64,000 nucleotides of DNA from Variovorax sp. OV700 (GTDB taxonomy: Bacteria > Pseudomonadota > Gammaproteobacteria > Burkholderiales > Burkholderiaceae_C). The notes beneath the pieces are model-generated. The model was not told the origin of the DNA and did no database searches. It saw only the letters and a program-made list of their open reading frames with translations. Both the position numbers and the translations under genes were made by a program. The stretch is from positions 124,001 to 188,000 of the forward strand of contig NZ_FNDR01000010.1 of assembly GCF_900099805.1 (NCBI RefSeq), in the 5' to 3' direction. Position 1 is the stretch's first letter. Each line of letters begins with the position of its first letter. Of the stretch, positions 8,157 to 15,851 are shown one piece after another.

Positions 8157-9758
8157 ATGTACACGCAGTCGCCGATTTTCATTTCCGCCCTTCGCTGGGT
8201 TGCCGCCGCCGCGGCGGTGCTTGCCGCGGGCTGCGCGAACACGCCGCCGGCGGCCAATGCCAACGTCAATGCCAACGCAGGCACCGCGGCGCCCGACACC
8301 ACGGCGGCATCGGCCGGCGCGTCGCGGCCGGCCTCCACGGGCGCAAGCGTGGCCGGCCAGGCGCGCACCTTCTCGACCCAGCTGGCCACCTACACCTCGG
8401 TCAGCTTCGATGCCGTGCCCGGCTGGGCGCGCGACGATTTCTCCGAAAGCTGGCCCGCTTTCCTCGGCAGCTGCAAGGTGCTCACCGGCCGCGGCGCCGA
8501 GTGGAAAGACGTATGTGCGCGCGCCCTCAGGGTCGACAGCAAGAACAGCACCGCCATTCGCGCCTTCTTCGAGCAGGAGTTCTCGGCCTACCAGATTCGC
8601 GACGACGACCGCAAGCCGGATGGCGTGGTCACCGGCTACTTCGAGCCCGAGATCCCGGGCAGCCGGCAGTACGCGGCGCCATTCATTTACCCCGTCTACG
8701 GCCAGCCCGAGGACATGCTGTTTGCCGACGTGCGCAAGCTGCCGGCCGGCAGCGGGACCGTGGCGGCGCGCGTGGAAGGCCGCAACGTGGTGGTGCAGAC
8801 CGGCCTGAGCACGCGCGACATGGGCGCGCCGGGCCTCTATGCGCTCGACCTCTCGGCACTCACGCGCGACACGCTCGACCGCAAGGTCCGCCTGCGCATC
8901 GAGGGCAAGCAGCTGCTGCCGTACTACACGCGCGAAGAGATCGAGACCAAGGGCGCGCCCAACGCCAAGGTGCTGGCCTTCGTGAGCAGCGCCACCGCGT
9001 TGTACGAAATGCAGATCCAGGGTTCGGGCCGCATCAAGCTGGCCAATGGCGACATCATTCGCGTGGCCTATGCCGAGCAGAACGGCCAGCCGTTTCGCCC
9101 AACGCTGGCGCAGGCCGCGAATGGCAAGCCGCGCACGCCAGTGAAGGTGCGCGGCTCGTCCATCGAGTTGCAGCTCGACGACGGCGATGAGGACGACGAC
9201 GTGGGCGGCACCTCGACCAGCACCATCCGTACGCGCGGCTTCACGCTGGCGCGGCCCACTGCCAGCGGTGCGGTCGTGGTGCCCGGGCGGCGCGCGGCAG
9301 GCCCGGTCATCGGCTCCGGCATCCAGGACCCGAGCTATGTGTTCTTCAAGGAGTCACCTTCGCCTTCGGGCGGACCGGTGGGCGCGTTCGGCGTGCCGCT
9401 TTCGGCGGGCCGTTCGATCGCGGTGGACCCGCGCAGCACGCCGCTCGGCTACCCGGTGTTCGTCTCCACGCGTGCGCCCGGCACCGGCGCGCCCATGCAG
9501 CGGCTGACCATTGCGCAGGACACTGGCGGCGCGATTCGCGGCGCGGTGCGGGCCGACTATTTCTTCGGCAACGGCCAGCAGGCCGCCACCAATGCGCGCC
9601 GCATGAAGGAGCGCGGCCAGCTCTGGATCTTGTTGCCGCGCGGCCTGGCCGTGGCTTCGGCGGCGGTGTCCTCGGCCATCCGCACGCGCGGCGGCCCGGT
9701 GGGCGCCGGCCTGCCGCAATGCCTGGTGCCGACCGAGGGCGTGTGCGTGGACGACTAG
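8157..9758 (+). CDS. mltA: membrane-bound lytic murein transglycosylase A (MltA), lipoprotein
   Basis: Peptidoglycan-cleaving lytic transglycosylase that forms 1,6-anhydromuropeptides, anchored in the outer membrane. The N-terminus has a lipoprotein signal ending in the lipobox LAAGC. The MltA domain runs from about 140 to 330 (GYFEPEIPGSRQYAAPF, IQGSGRIKLANGD). The C-terminal 3D domain carries the catalytic aspartate motif QDTGGAIRGAVRADYFFG near 445-465. Between the two sits an acidic, serine/threonine-rich insert of about 60 residues (DDGDEDDDVGG) that E. coli MltA lacks. ATG 8157 follows a strong aaggagg. Placement inside the T6SS operon suggests local wall remodelling for apparatus assembly, as shown for other T6SS-linked wall enzymes; a general housekeeping role is equally possible. 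Confidence 0.92.
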   Translation: MYTQSPIFISALRWVAAAAAVLAAGCANTPPAANANVNANAGTAAPDTTAASAGASRPASTGASVAGQARTFSTQLATYTSVSFDAVPGWARDDFSESWPAFLGSCKVLTGRGAEWKDVCARALRVDSKNSTAIRAFFEQEFSAYQIRDDDRKPDGVVTGYFEPEIPGSRQYAAPFIYPVYGQPEDMLFADVRKLPAGSGTVAARVEGRNVVVQTGLSTRDMGAPGLYALDLSALTRDTLDRKVRLRIEGKQLLPYYTREEIETKGAPNAKVLAFVSSATALYEMQIQGSGRIKLANGDIIRVAYAEQNGQPFRPTLAQAANGKPRTPVKVRGSSIELQLDDGDEDDDVGGTSTSTIRTRGFTLARPTASGAVVVPGRRAAGPVIGSGIQDPSYVFFKESPSPSGGPVGAFGVPLSAGRSIAVDPRSTPLGYPVFVSTRAPGTGAPMQRLTIAQDTGGAIRGAVRADYFFGNGQQAATNARRMKERGQLWILLPRGLAVASAAVSSAIRTRGGPVGAGLPQCLVPTEGVCVDD

Positions 9759-9791
9759 TCCGATCGCTCCCGATCGCCTGTTCGCTTCGCC

Positions 9792-10541
9792 ATGCAAGAA
9801 ACCCTTTCGTCCGCGGAAAGCACTGCGCTTGTCCGCATGTGGCGGCGCCGGCAGACGCTGTCCCCGGACGACATGGGCACCATGTACCGCATCGTGGGCG
9901 ATGCGCTCGTGGCCTGCAATCCGCCCGAGCTCCAGGTGCTGGGCGAAGGCCGGCAGGAACTGGTGGCGCAATTCATCTATGTGAAGGTGTTGCGGCTCGA
10001 TGCCGATCCTGACGAGGCCGAAGAACGCGCGGGCCACAGCGCGCCTTCGAGCGCCTTTGCCTTGTGCGCCTACTTCCGTCGCTACCTGATCGACTGCACG
10101 CGCGCGAGCTCGTTCCGCCGCAAGCTCTCGATCGGCGACCAGGTCACCGAGGCACAGCTCGAAGACGCGCTGGGCGCGGACGAAGACCTCGATGGCTGCC
10201 TGGCCGAACACGGCCTGAGCGCGGGCGCGGTGCAGCTGGCCGCGCGTGCCTTCATCGCAGAGCTGCCCGAGCCCGAGCGCATCCTGCTGTGCGAGGGTTT
10301 CGGCAAGGAAGCCGATGGCGGTCTGTCGGGCATCGCCTCGCGCCATGCCATTGCTTCGTATCACTACCGTGCGGGCCGGCTGGGCCTCGTGCACAAGCGC
10401 GAGGGCCTGACCGCCGATTACGCCAGGACCCGCCTGGGCGGCTGGATCCAGCAAACGCTCGGCATTGCCATCGAGCCCGGGAACATGGCGGCGATCCTGC
10501 AGGTTTTCAAAATCCTCGGTGCTGAAGCGTCTTATGCCTGA
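9792..10541 (+). CDS. sigma-70-like regulator, T6SS-associated
   Basis: Protein of 249 residues with features of an ECF-type sigma factor. A region-2-like stretch appears around 75-118 (ELVAQFIYVKVLRLD followed by YFRRYLIDCTR). A region-4-like helix-turn-helix follows around 165-205 (FIAELPEPERILLCEGF, then GLSGIASRHAIASYHYRAG). The C-terminal ~40 residues are unassigned. Key sigma residues are only loosely conserved, so promoter recognition is not certain; a sigma-derived adaptor is possible. The next gene encodes a single-span membrane protein and the one after a caspase-like protein, all in one strand order, which suggests a regulator/membrane partner/effector set. Start ATG 9792 is the first in frame after the mltA stop. 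Confidence 0.5.
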   Translation: MQETLSSAESTALVRMWRRRQTLSPDDMGTMYRIVGDALVACNPPELQVLGEGRQELVAQFIYVKVLRLDADPDEAEERAGHSAPSSAFALCAYFRRYLIDCTRASSFRRKLSIGDQVTEAQLEDALGADEDLDGCLAEHGLSAGAVQLAARAFIAELPEPERILLCEGFGKEADGGLSGIASRHAIASYHYRAGRLGLVHKREGLTADYARTRLGGWIQQTLGIAIEPGNMAAILQVFKILGAEASYA

Positions 10542-10569
10542 AGACATAGCCATTCAGGAACAGACCGCC

Positions 10570-11709
10570 ATGCACACCGACCTCTGGCCCCCCCTCAGCG
10601 TGATCCGAAGTGCGTTCGAGGGCACCGTACCCACGGCACCCGGCGCCTCCGGCCGCGAAGCTGTCGTGGCCATGCCGGGCACCGCCGCCCGCGCCGTAGC
10701 CGAGCCACCGCGCGCGGTGCTCGACCTTGTGCTCCCCTTGTCCGAATTGGCCCGGCGCCGCGAGGCTGTCGCCCAGCGCGCCTTCAATGCGCGCTGGGCG
10801 CCGGGCCGCCTCATCAGCGTGGTGGTCGAAGGGCGCCTGCTCGGCGTGCTGCTCGACCGCTGCATCCACGGCCAGCTCTGGCAGGGCTGGATGGCTGCGG
10901 GCGAGGCCGACTGGGCCGGCGCGTACGACGTGCTGCTCGAACCCGACGACGAGCCCTTCGAACCCGCCTTCGGATTGATCCAGGCCTGGAACGTGCTCAC
11001 GCTCGAACCCAGCCCGCAGCTTTGCGCACGCGTGCTCGGCGAGGTCTCGGCCACGCGGCTGGCCGCGATCCGCGCGGTGCACGACGAATGGGCCGCGCAG
11101 GCGCCGCTCGCCATTGCGCCCGAACCGGGGCGCATCGCACTGCGCACCGTGGGCGGCGTCTTCTCGGTGCTCTGCGGCACGCCGCTGGGCGAGGAGGACC
11201 CGCGCGCCGAATACCAGGCGATCTATCGCGATGCCGCGGCGCAGCTGGGCACGGCATTGCAGCCGGGTTCAAGCAGCGCATCGGTGGCATCAACTGCGCC
11301 GCGCGCAACACCGCAGCCCAGGCCCGAGGGCGGCTGGTGGGGCAGCATCCGCCGCTGGTTCGGCGCTGAAGGCTGGGTGCGCCCCGCGTTCGCGGTGCTT
11401 GCGCTGGTCGTGGTGGTGCAGAACGTCGGCCTGCCCGGCGGACGCCTTGCGGAAGACGAGGAAGTGCGCTTCCGCGCCGTGCCGGCCGCGCCCGCGGCCG
11501 CGCCGGCGAACCTGGTCGTGCGCTGGAAAGACGGCGTGCGTATCGACGACGCCGGCCGGCTGTTGCAGTCGATCTCAGCCGAGGTGGTGGGCGCCCCCGG
11601 CATTCAGGGCGCGTGGCGCCTGCGCGTGTCCGATCCGGTGCAAGCCCAGGCGGTGCTGGCGGCTTCGCCCCTGGTGCAATCGGCCGGCCCGGCCACGGAG
11701 CGCCCGTGA
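10570..11709 (+). CDS. single-span membrane protein of unknown function, T6SS-associated
   Basis: Protein of about 379 residues that I do not recognise. The first ~260 residues look cytoplasmic. One membrane segment lies around residues 270-292 (VRPAFAVLALVVVVQNV). The periplasmic tail of ~100 residues ends in a compact alpha/beta stretch (VVRWKDGVRIDDAGRLLQSI, then RVSDPVQAQAVLAASPLVQS) that resembles inhibitor/propeptide-like domains of subtilase-type proteins. I chose ATG 10570 because aggaa at 10556-10560 is 9 bases upstream; ATG 10534, overlapping the previous stop as ATGCCTGA, is the alternative and adds 12 residues. Position directly after a sigma-like gene makes an anti-sigma-like or membrane-tether role plausible, but this is inference only. 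Confidence 0.6.
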   Translation: MHTDLWPPLSVIRSAFEGTVPTAPGASGREAVVAMPGTAARAVAEPPRAVLDLVLPLSELARRREAVAQRAFNARWAPGRLISVVVEGRLLGVLLDRCIHGQLWQGWMAAGEADWAGAYDVLLEPDDEPFEPAFGLIQAWNVLTLEPSPQLCARVLGEVSATRLAAIRAVHDEWAAQAPLAIAPEPGRIALRTVGGVFSVLCGTPLGEEDPRAEYQAIYRDAAAQLGTALQPGSSSASVASTAPRATPQPRPEGGWWGSIRRWFGAEGWVRPAFAVLALVVVVQNVGLPGGRLAEDEEVRFRAVPAAPAAAPANLVVRWKDGVRIDDAGRLLQSISAEVVGAPGIQGAWRLRVSDPVQAQAVLAASPLVQSAGPATERP

Positions 11710-11731
11710 CGTTCACGGCGCACTTGTCTTT

Positions 11732-11832
11732 CTCCCTCCCCCGCTGGGGGAGGGCAGGGGTGGGGGCAAGCGGCGTATCCATCGGGCGCTCTGCCTGCCC
11801 CCATCCCAGCCTTCCCCCGGGAGGGGAAGGAG
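11732..11832. repeat. paired REP-like palindromic elements before the caspase gene
   Basis: The 125 bp gap holds two copies of a G/C-run palindromic element in opposite orientation: 11732-11768 (ctccctcccccgctggggga...) and 11796-11832 (tgcccccatcccagccttcc...). Each copy can fold alone (ccctccccc/gggggaggg) and the two can also pair with each other. The second copy contains gggaagga, the ribosome-binding site of the next gene. A third copy is inside clpV at 20431-20465. Confidence 0.85.
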
Positions 11833-11834
11833 CC

Positions 11835-13871
11835 ATGCGATCGCTTTGCTTGCGGCTGCTGTTGTCCGTGGCTCTGCTGCTCGTCGGCAACAACGTCTTC
11901 GCCGCCCAGCGCGCCTTGCTCGTCGGCGTTTCCGAGCTCGTCAATCAACCGCAGTCGCTCTGGCTGCAAGCGCCTCGCAACGACGTGATGCTGATGCGCG
12001 ATGCCTTGCTGAAGCAAGGCTTCACGGCGCCCGACATCACGGTGCTGGCCGATGGCGTCAGCGGCGCGGCGCTGCCCGAATCCCGCGCCATCCACGAGGC
12101 GCTCGGCCGCTTGCTCGCGCAATCGAAAAGCGGCGACTTCGTGCTGCTGTATTTCTCCGGCCATGGCGCACGCTGGCGCGACGGCACCAAGCGCTACCAG
12201 GAGCCCGACGGCCTGGCCGAGAACTTCCTGGCGCGCGACGTGCGCGGCGCGGTGGGCGTGGACACCGCGCTGGCCGGCGGTGTGCGCGACGTGGACTTCG
12301 ACGCCTGGGTGCAGGCCTTTCTCGCGCGCAACGTGTTCGTGTGGTCGGTGTTCGACACCTGCGCCGCCACCTCGATGACACGCAGCGCCAATGCCGGCGG
12401 GGCAATCGCCACGGCCGAAGGCCCGGCCGACGACGAAGTGCGCTGGCGCGGCCTGCGCGCCGCGCAGCTGCGCGGCGCCGCACCCACGGCGGCGGGCGAG
12501 GCGTCCGCGCCATCCGCGCCGCCTGCTTCGGAGAGGGTGGCGCGGGCACGCTATGTGGCGTTCTTCGCATCGGAGAGCCACCAGATCACGCCCGAGCTTC
12601 GCCTGCCGCGCAGGAGCCGCGGTGCGCAGCCGCAGGGTCTGCTCACCTGGGCCGTGGTCGGGGCGCTCGAGCGCAGGCCCGCCACCTGGCGCGAGCTTTT
12701 CGACGGCGTGCTCTCCTTCTATCCGCCGGTCATCGACGAGCTCGCGCAGCGCTTCCCCACGCGCGAACTGCCTTCGCCGGTGGCCGAAGGCAATCTCGAT
12801 GCGCAGCTGTTCGCCAACAGCGCCGTGGCCGCCTCGACGCGGCCGGTGTGGCGCGCGCAGCGCAGCGGCGACACCCTCACGCTGCAAGCCGGCCTCATCG
12901 ACGGACTGCAGCCGCAGCAGGAAGTGCGGCTTGCGGCCACGATGGAAGACGGCACCGTTCGCAGCGCGCAGGCACGGCTGCTCCAGGCCGAGATCGATTC
13001 CGCCCGCGTGGCTGTGCCTGCAGCGCTGCGCGCTCTCTCGGGAGCCGCTTCGTGGAGCGCCGCGCCGCTGGCGCCGCCGCCCTCGCTCGCACTGCGGGTG
13101 CGCAGCGACAAGGGCTTGTTGCCGCCGCGCATGAACCTGGACTATCCGGCTTCGGTCGTTTCGGTCGGCACTGCCCCAGCGGCCGGCGAGGCCCCGGCCG
13201 ACGTGCGCTGGACCGACCTCGGCGCGGCAGGCCATCGCATCGAAGTGCTTTCGCCCGCACTCAGGAGCGGCTCGGAGGCGACGACCCAGGTATTGCCCGA
13301 CGCGGCGGCACTGCGCCGCCGGCTCGAGGCGCTGGCCCGCCTGAAGTGGTGGACCCAGCTCTCGGCACTCGGCAATGGCAGCAGTGCACAGGTCGACGGG
13401 CTCGAAGCCGTTCTCGAAATCTGGAGCGGCGATCGCCTGGTGCGCAGCGAGCCGGTGCAGCGGGCCGGCGCATCGCTGCTGCCGCTTCGCGGCGGCGAGC
13501 GTGCGGCGCTCAGCGTGCGCAATGCCAGTGGCCATTCGATCGACATGGTGGTGGTGGGCGTGGACGCACAAGGCAGCCTGCGCGCCGTCTACCCCGACGA
13601 CCCGGGCGAGACCAACCGCTTCGAACGCGGCACGCAGGGTGCGCCCGCCGCCAAGCGCTTCGAGCTGCCCTGGTTCGAAGCAGCTGGCAGCCGCTTGCTG
13701 GTGCTGGCGTCCACCGCCAGCCCCTACAGCAGCCCGCGCCTCTTCGGGGCAGGGCCAGTGGATGTGGGCGCGCCCGAGGTGCGGGTGCGCGGCCAGCTGT
13801 CCCAGGAGAAGGCCCGGCAGACCTTTGCCGCCATGGTGCATTGGGCGGGCGATGCGCCGCCCGCCAAGTAA
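11835..13871 (+). CDS. caspase-family (C14) peptidase with DUF4384-like tail
   Basis: Exported or periplasm-facing caspase-fold protein, about 678 residues. An N-terminal signal peptide (LCLRLLLSVALLLVGNNVFA) precedes the caspase domain (RALLVGVSELVN). Both dyad residues are visible: His in LLYFSGHGARW (about residue 110) and Cys in SVFDTCAATSM (about 176), so it should be catalytically competent. A long Ala/Pro-rich middle leads to a C-terminal DUF4384-like segment (IDMVVVGVDAQGSLRAVYP). ATG 11835 was chosen because it follows ggaagga and begins the signal peptide; an open frame extending further upstream runs through the repeat element. The same DUF4384-type module is present in PpkA and in the DotU protein at 46138-47466. 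Substrate unknown. Confidence 0.82.
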   Translation: MRSLCLRLLLSVALLLVGNNVFAAQRALLVGVSELVNQPQSLWLQAPRNDVMLMRDALLKQGFTAPDITVLADGVSGAALPESRAIHEALGRLLAQSKSGDFVLLYFSGHGARWRDGTKRYQEPDGLAENFLARDVRGAVGVDTALAGGVRDVDFDAWVQAFLARNVFVWSVFDTCAATSMTRSANAGGAIATAEGPADDEVRWRGLRAAQLRGAAPTAAGEASAPSAPPASERVARARYVAFFASESHQITPELRLPRRSRGAQPQGLLTWAVVGALERRPATWRELFDGVLSFYPPVIDELAQRFPTRELPSPVAEGNLDAQLFANSAVAASTRPVWRAQRSGDTLTLQAGLIDGLQPQQEVRLAATMEDGTVRSAQARLLQAEIDSARVAVPAALRALSGAASWSAAPLAPPPSLALRVRSDKGLLPPRMNLDYPASVVSVGTAPAAGEAPADVRWTDLGAAGHRIEVLSPALRSGSEATTQVLPDAAALRRRLEALARLKWWTQLSALGNGSSAQVDGLEAVLEIWSGDRLVRSEPVQRAGASLLPLRGGERAALSVRNASGHSIDMVVVGVDAQGSLRAVYPDDPGETNRFERGTQGAPAAKRFELPWFEAAGSRLLVLASTASPYSSPRLFGAGPVDVGAPEVRVRGQLSQEKARQTFAAMVHWAGDAPPAK

Positions 13872-13896
13872 CTGTTTTTGTTCTCAGGAGATCGAC

Positions 13897-14454
13897 ATGA
13901 GCTGGACCTACGATGGAAGACTGGACCCCGACGAGGCCCTGCGCCTGCTCGACTACCTGTCGGGCGAATCGGGCAACGACTTCTCGATGATGATCGAGAG
14001 CAAGGGCTCGCCGATCGAAGGCGAGTCGGCGCGCACCTATGAAGACGGCAAGCAGCGCATGGAAATCGGCGGCTACTCGTACAAGTCCGACGTGGTCATT
14101 CCGCCGGGTTCGACCAAGGGCAAGCTGCGCAGCTATTCGTTCATCGTCATCCGCGACTGCGATGCCGCCACGGCCTCCATCGCCAGCCTGCTGAAGAACC
14201 AGGAAAGCGACCTCAAGGTGACGGTGTCGGTCTTCAAGGCTGGCGGCGACAGCTCCAAGGAGCTGCAATCGCACCTGGAGTTCGTGCTCGAAGGCGCACG
14301 GGTCGACTGCCACGCCATCGTCACGGGCGGCACGCCCAAGCGGCCGTGCGACATCATCTTCTTCCACTACACCAAGCTGGAAATCCGCTCGGCGCCGCAG
14401 CAGAAGACCGGTGCGCGCGGCGCGGTGCGCACCTGCACCTTCAGCGGCAACTGA
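13897..14454 (+). CDS. divergent Hcp-superfamily protein
   Basis: Protein of 185 residues whose order of segments follows Hcp, the T6SS tube ring protein. The stretch MIESKGSPIEGES resembles the Hcp opening (LKLEGVDGES), and KVTVSVFKAGGDSSKELQSH then EFVLEGARVDCHAIVTGG parallels the VVRKAGATPLEYIKLTMEDI / VSNVHTGG part of the main Hcp at 40628-41110. It carries a ~30 residue N-terminal addition and a longer C-terminal loop region. ATG 13897 follows aggag at 13886-13890. It sits immediately before tagJ-tssE-tssF-tssG, a place where hcp genes often occur. It may be a specialised tube component, a cap or an Hcp-like cargo; the assignment rests on pattern similarity only. Confidence 0.6.
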   Translation: MSWTYDGRLDPDEALRLLDYLSGESGNDFSMMIESKGSPIEGESARTYEDGKQRMEIGGYSYKSDVVIPPGSTKGKLRSYSFIVIRDCDAATASIASLLKNQESDLKVTVSVFKAGGDSSKELQSHLEFVLEGARVDCHAIVTGGTPKRPCDIIFFHYTKLEIRSAPQQKTGARGAVRTCTFSGN

Positions 14455-14476
14455 GCCGGCCGAAACGGAGAACACC

Positions 14477-15319
14477 ATGAGCACCTCTGCCGAACTCATC
14501 AAGTCCGCCGACCCCGTCGCTGCCCTCAAGGCATTGAGCGACGAGGTTCGCGCCAAGCCTTCCGACAGCAAGCAGCGCGTCTTCATGGCGCAATTGCTCT
14601 GCGTGCTGGGCCAGTGGGAGCGTGCGCTCAACCAGCTCACCGTGGCGGCAGAGCTCGACGCGCTTGCCGTGCCCATGAAGCAGGTCTACGGCGAGGCCGT
14701 GCGATGCGAGGGCCTGCGTGCCGAAGTGTTCGCGGGCACGCGCACGCCCATGATCTTCGGCCAGCCGGACGAATGGCTGGCCCTTCTCATCGAATCGCTG
14801 TTGCGGCAGGGCCGCGGCGAACTCGAGCTGGCCGAAGACCTGCGCCAGCGCGCCTTCGATGCCGCGCCCGCCATCGGCGGCACCGTCGACGGCGTGCCCT
14901 TCGAATGGCTGGCCGACGCCGACATGCGCCTGGGTCCCGTGCTCGAAGCCTTCGTCAACGGCAAGTATTACTGGATTCCCTACGCGCGCCTCGCGCACAT
15001 CAAGATCGAAGCGCCCGAAGACCTGCGTGACTGCGTCTGGATGCCCGCGCACCTGCTGCTCGAAAACGGCGGCGAGACGCTGGCGCTCATTCCCACCCGC
15101 TACGAAGGCACCGAAAAGAGCCAGGACGGCGAGCTGCTCCTCGCACGCAAGACCGAGTGGCGCGAGCTGCGGTCGGAGGTGTGGGCAGGCTTGGGCCAGC
15201 GCGTGCTCGGCAGCGATGCAGGCGAATACGCGCTGATGGACGTGCGCGAGATTCTCTTCAACCCAGCGGTGCAGGTGGAGGAGGAGGGCGCGTCGGAACA
15301 AGGCGGCCAACGTGGTTGA
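14477..15319 (+). CDS. tagJ: T6SS accessory protein TagJ (ImpE/SciE family)
   Basis: ImpE/SciE family accessory protein of about 280 residues. In P. aeruginosa its relative binds the sheath protein TssB1 and is thought to tune ClpV recruitment. The N-terminal ~110 residues are TPR-like (VFMAQLLCVLGQWERALNQL) and the C-terminal half has the family core FEWLADADMRLGPVLEAFVN followed by KYYWIPYARL. ATG 14477 follows acggag at 14465-14470. The end overlaps tssE by 8 bases, indicating coupled translation with the baseplate genes. Confidence 0.92.
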   Translation: MSTSAELIKSADPVAALKALSDEVRAKPSDSKQRVFMAQLLCVLGQWERALNQLTVAAELDALAVPMKQVYGEAVRCEGLRAEVFAGTRTPMIFGQPDEWLALLIESLLRQGRGELELAEDLRQRAFDAAPAIGGTVDGVPFEWLADADMRLGPVLEAFVNGKYYWIPYARLAHIKIEAPEDLRDCVWMPAHLLLENGGETLALIPTRYEGTEKSQDGELLLARKTEWRELRSEVWAGLGQRVLGSDAGEYALMDVREILFNPAVQVEEEGASEQGGQRG

Positions 15320-15824
15320 CCTCACCGCCCAGGAGCGCCTTCAGCCCTCGCTGCTCGACCGGTTGGTGGACCATGCGCCCGACGAAAAGCGCGAGAGCGA
15401 CGACAAGCGCACGCTGACCAAGCAGGCGCTGCGCCAGGCCGTGCTGCGCGACCTGAGCTGGCTGTTCAATGCCACCGGCTACGGCCTTGCAATGGACGAC
15501 AGGCAGTACCCGAATGCTGCGCGCTCGGTCATCAATTACGGATTGCCTATGCTGTCTGGCCAGTTCACCTCGTCGGTGCAGCGTGTCAGCATGGAACAGG
15601 CTTTGAAGAACGCAATCCTGCAGTTCGAGCCACGAATCCTGCCCCGCACCCTCGAAGTCGAACTCGTCATGGAAGGCTCAGCATTGGACTCCCACAACAG
15701 CATTGGCCTGCAGATCCGCGGCATGCTGTGGGCGCAGCCCGTGCCGCTCGAATTCCTGATGCGAAGCCGCGTCGACCTCGAAGAAGGACGCATCGAGATC
15801 GTGGACATGGCACAGCGGTCATGA
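15312..15824 (+). CDS. tssE: T6SS baseplate protein TssE (gp25-like)
   Basis: Baseplate wedge protein related to phage T4 gp25, 170 residues. The C-terminal gp25-like domain includes YPNAARSVINYGLPMLSG and IQFEPRILP-type segments (AILQFEPRILPRTLEVE), matching the family. GTG 15312 overlaps the tagJ end. It should sit at the base of the sheath with TssF, TssG and TssK. No missing motif was noticed. Confidence 0.95.
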   Translation: MVDLTAQERLQPSLLDRLVDHAPDEKRESDDKRTLTKQALRQAVLRDLSWLFNATGYGLAMDDRQYPNAARSVINYGLPMLSGQFTSSVQRVSMEQALKNAILQFEPRILPRTLEVELVMEGSALDSHNSIGLQIRGMLWAQPVPLEFLMRSRVDLEEGRIEIVDMAQRS

Positions 15825-15851
15825 GCCCGCGGCTTTTCCTGGAGTGATGCC

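Noticed and set aside
11613..11834. Upstream extension of the caspase frame
   Set aside because: It passes through the repeat elements and gives no signal peptide; ATG 11835 has a good ribosome site and the expected N-terminus.
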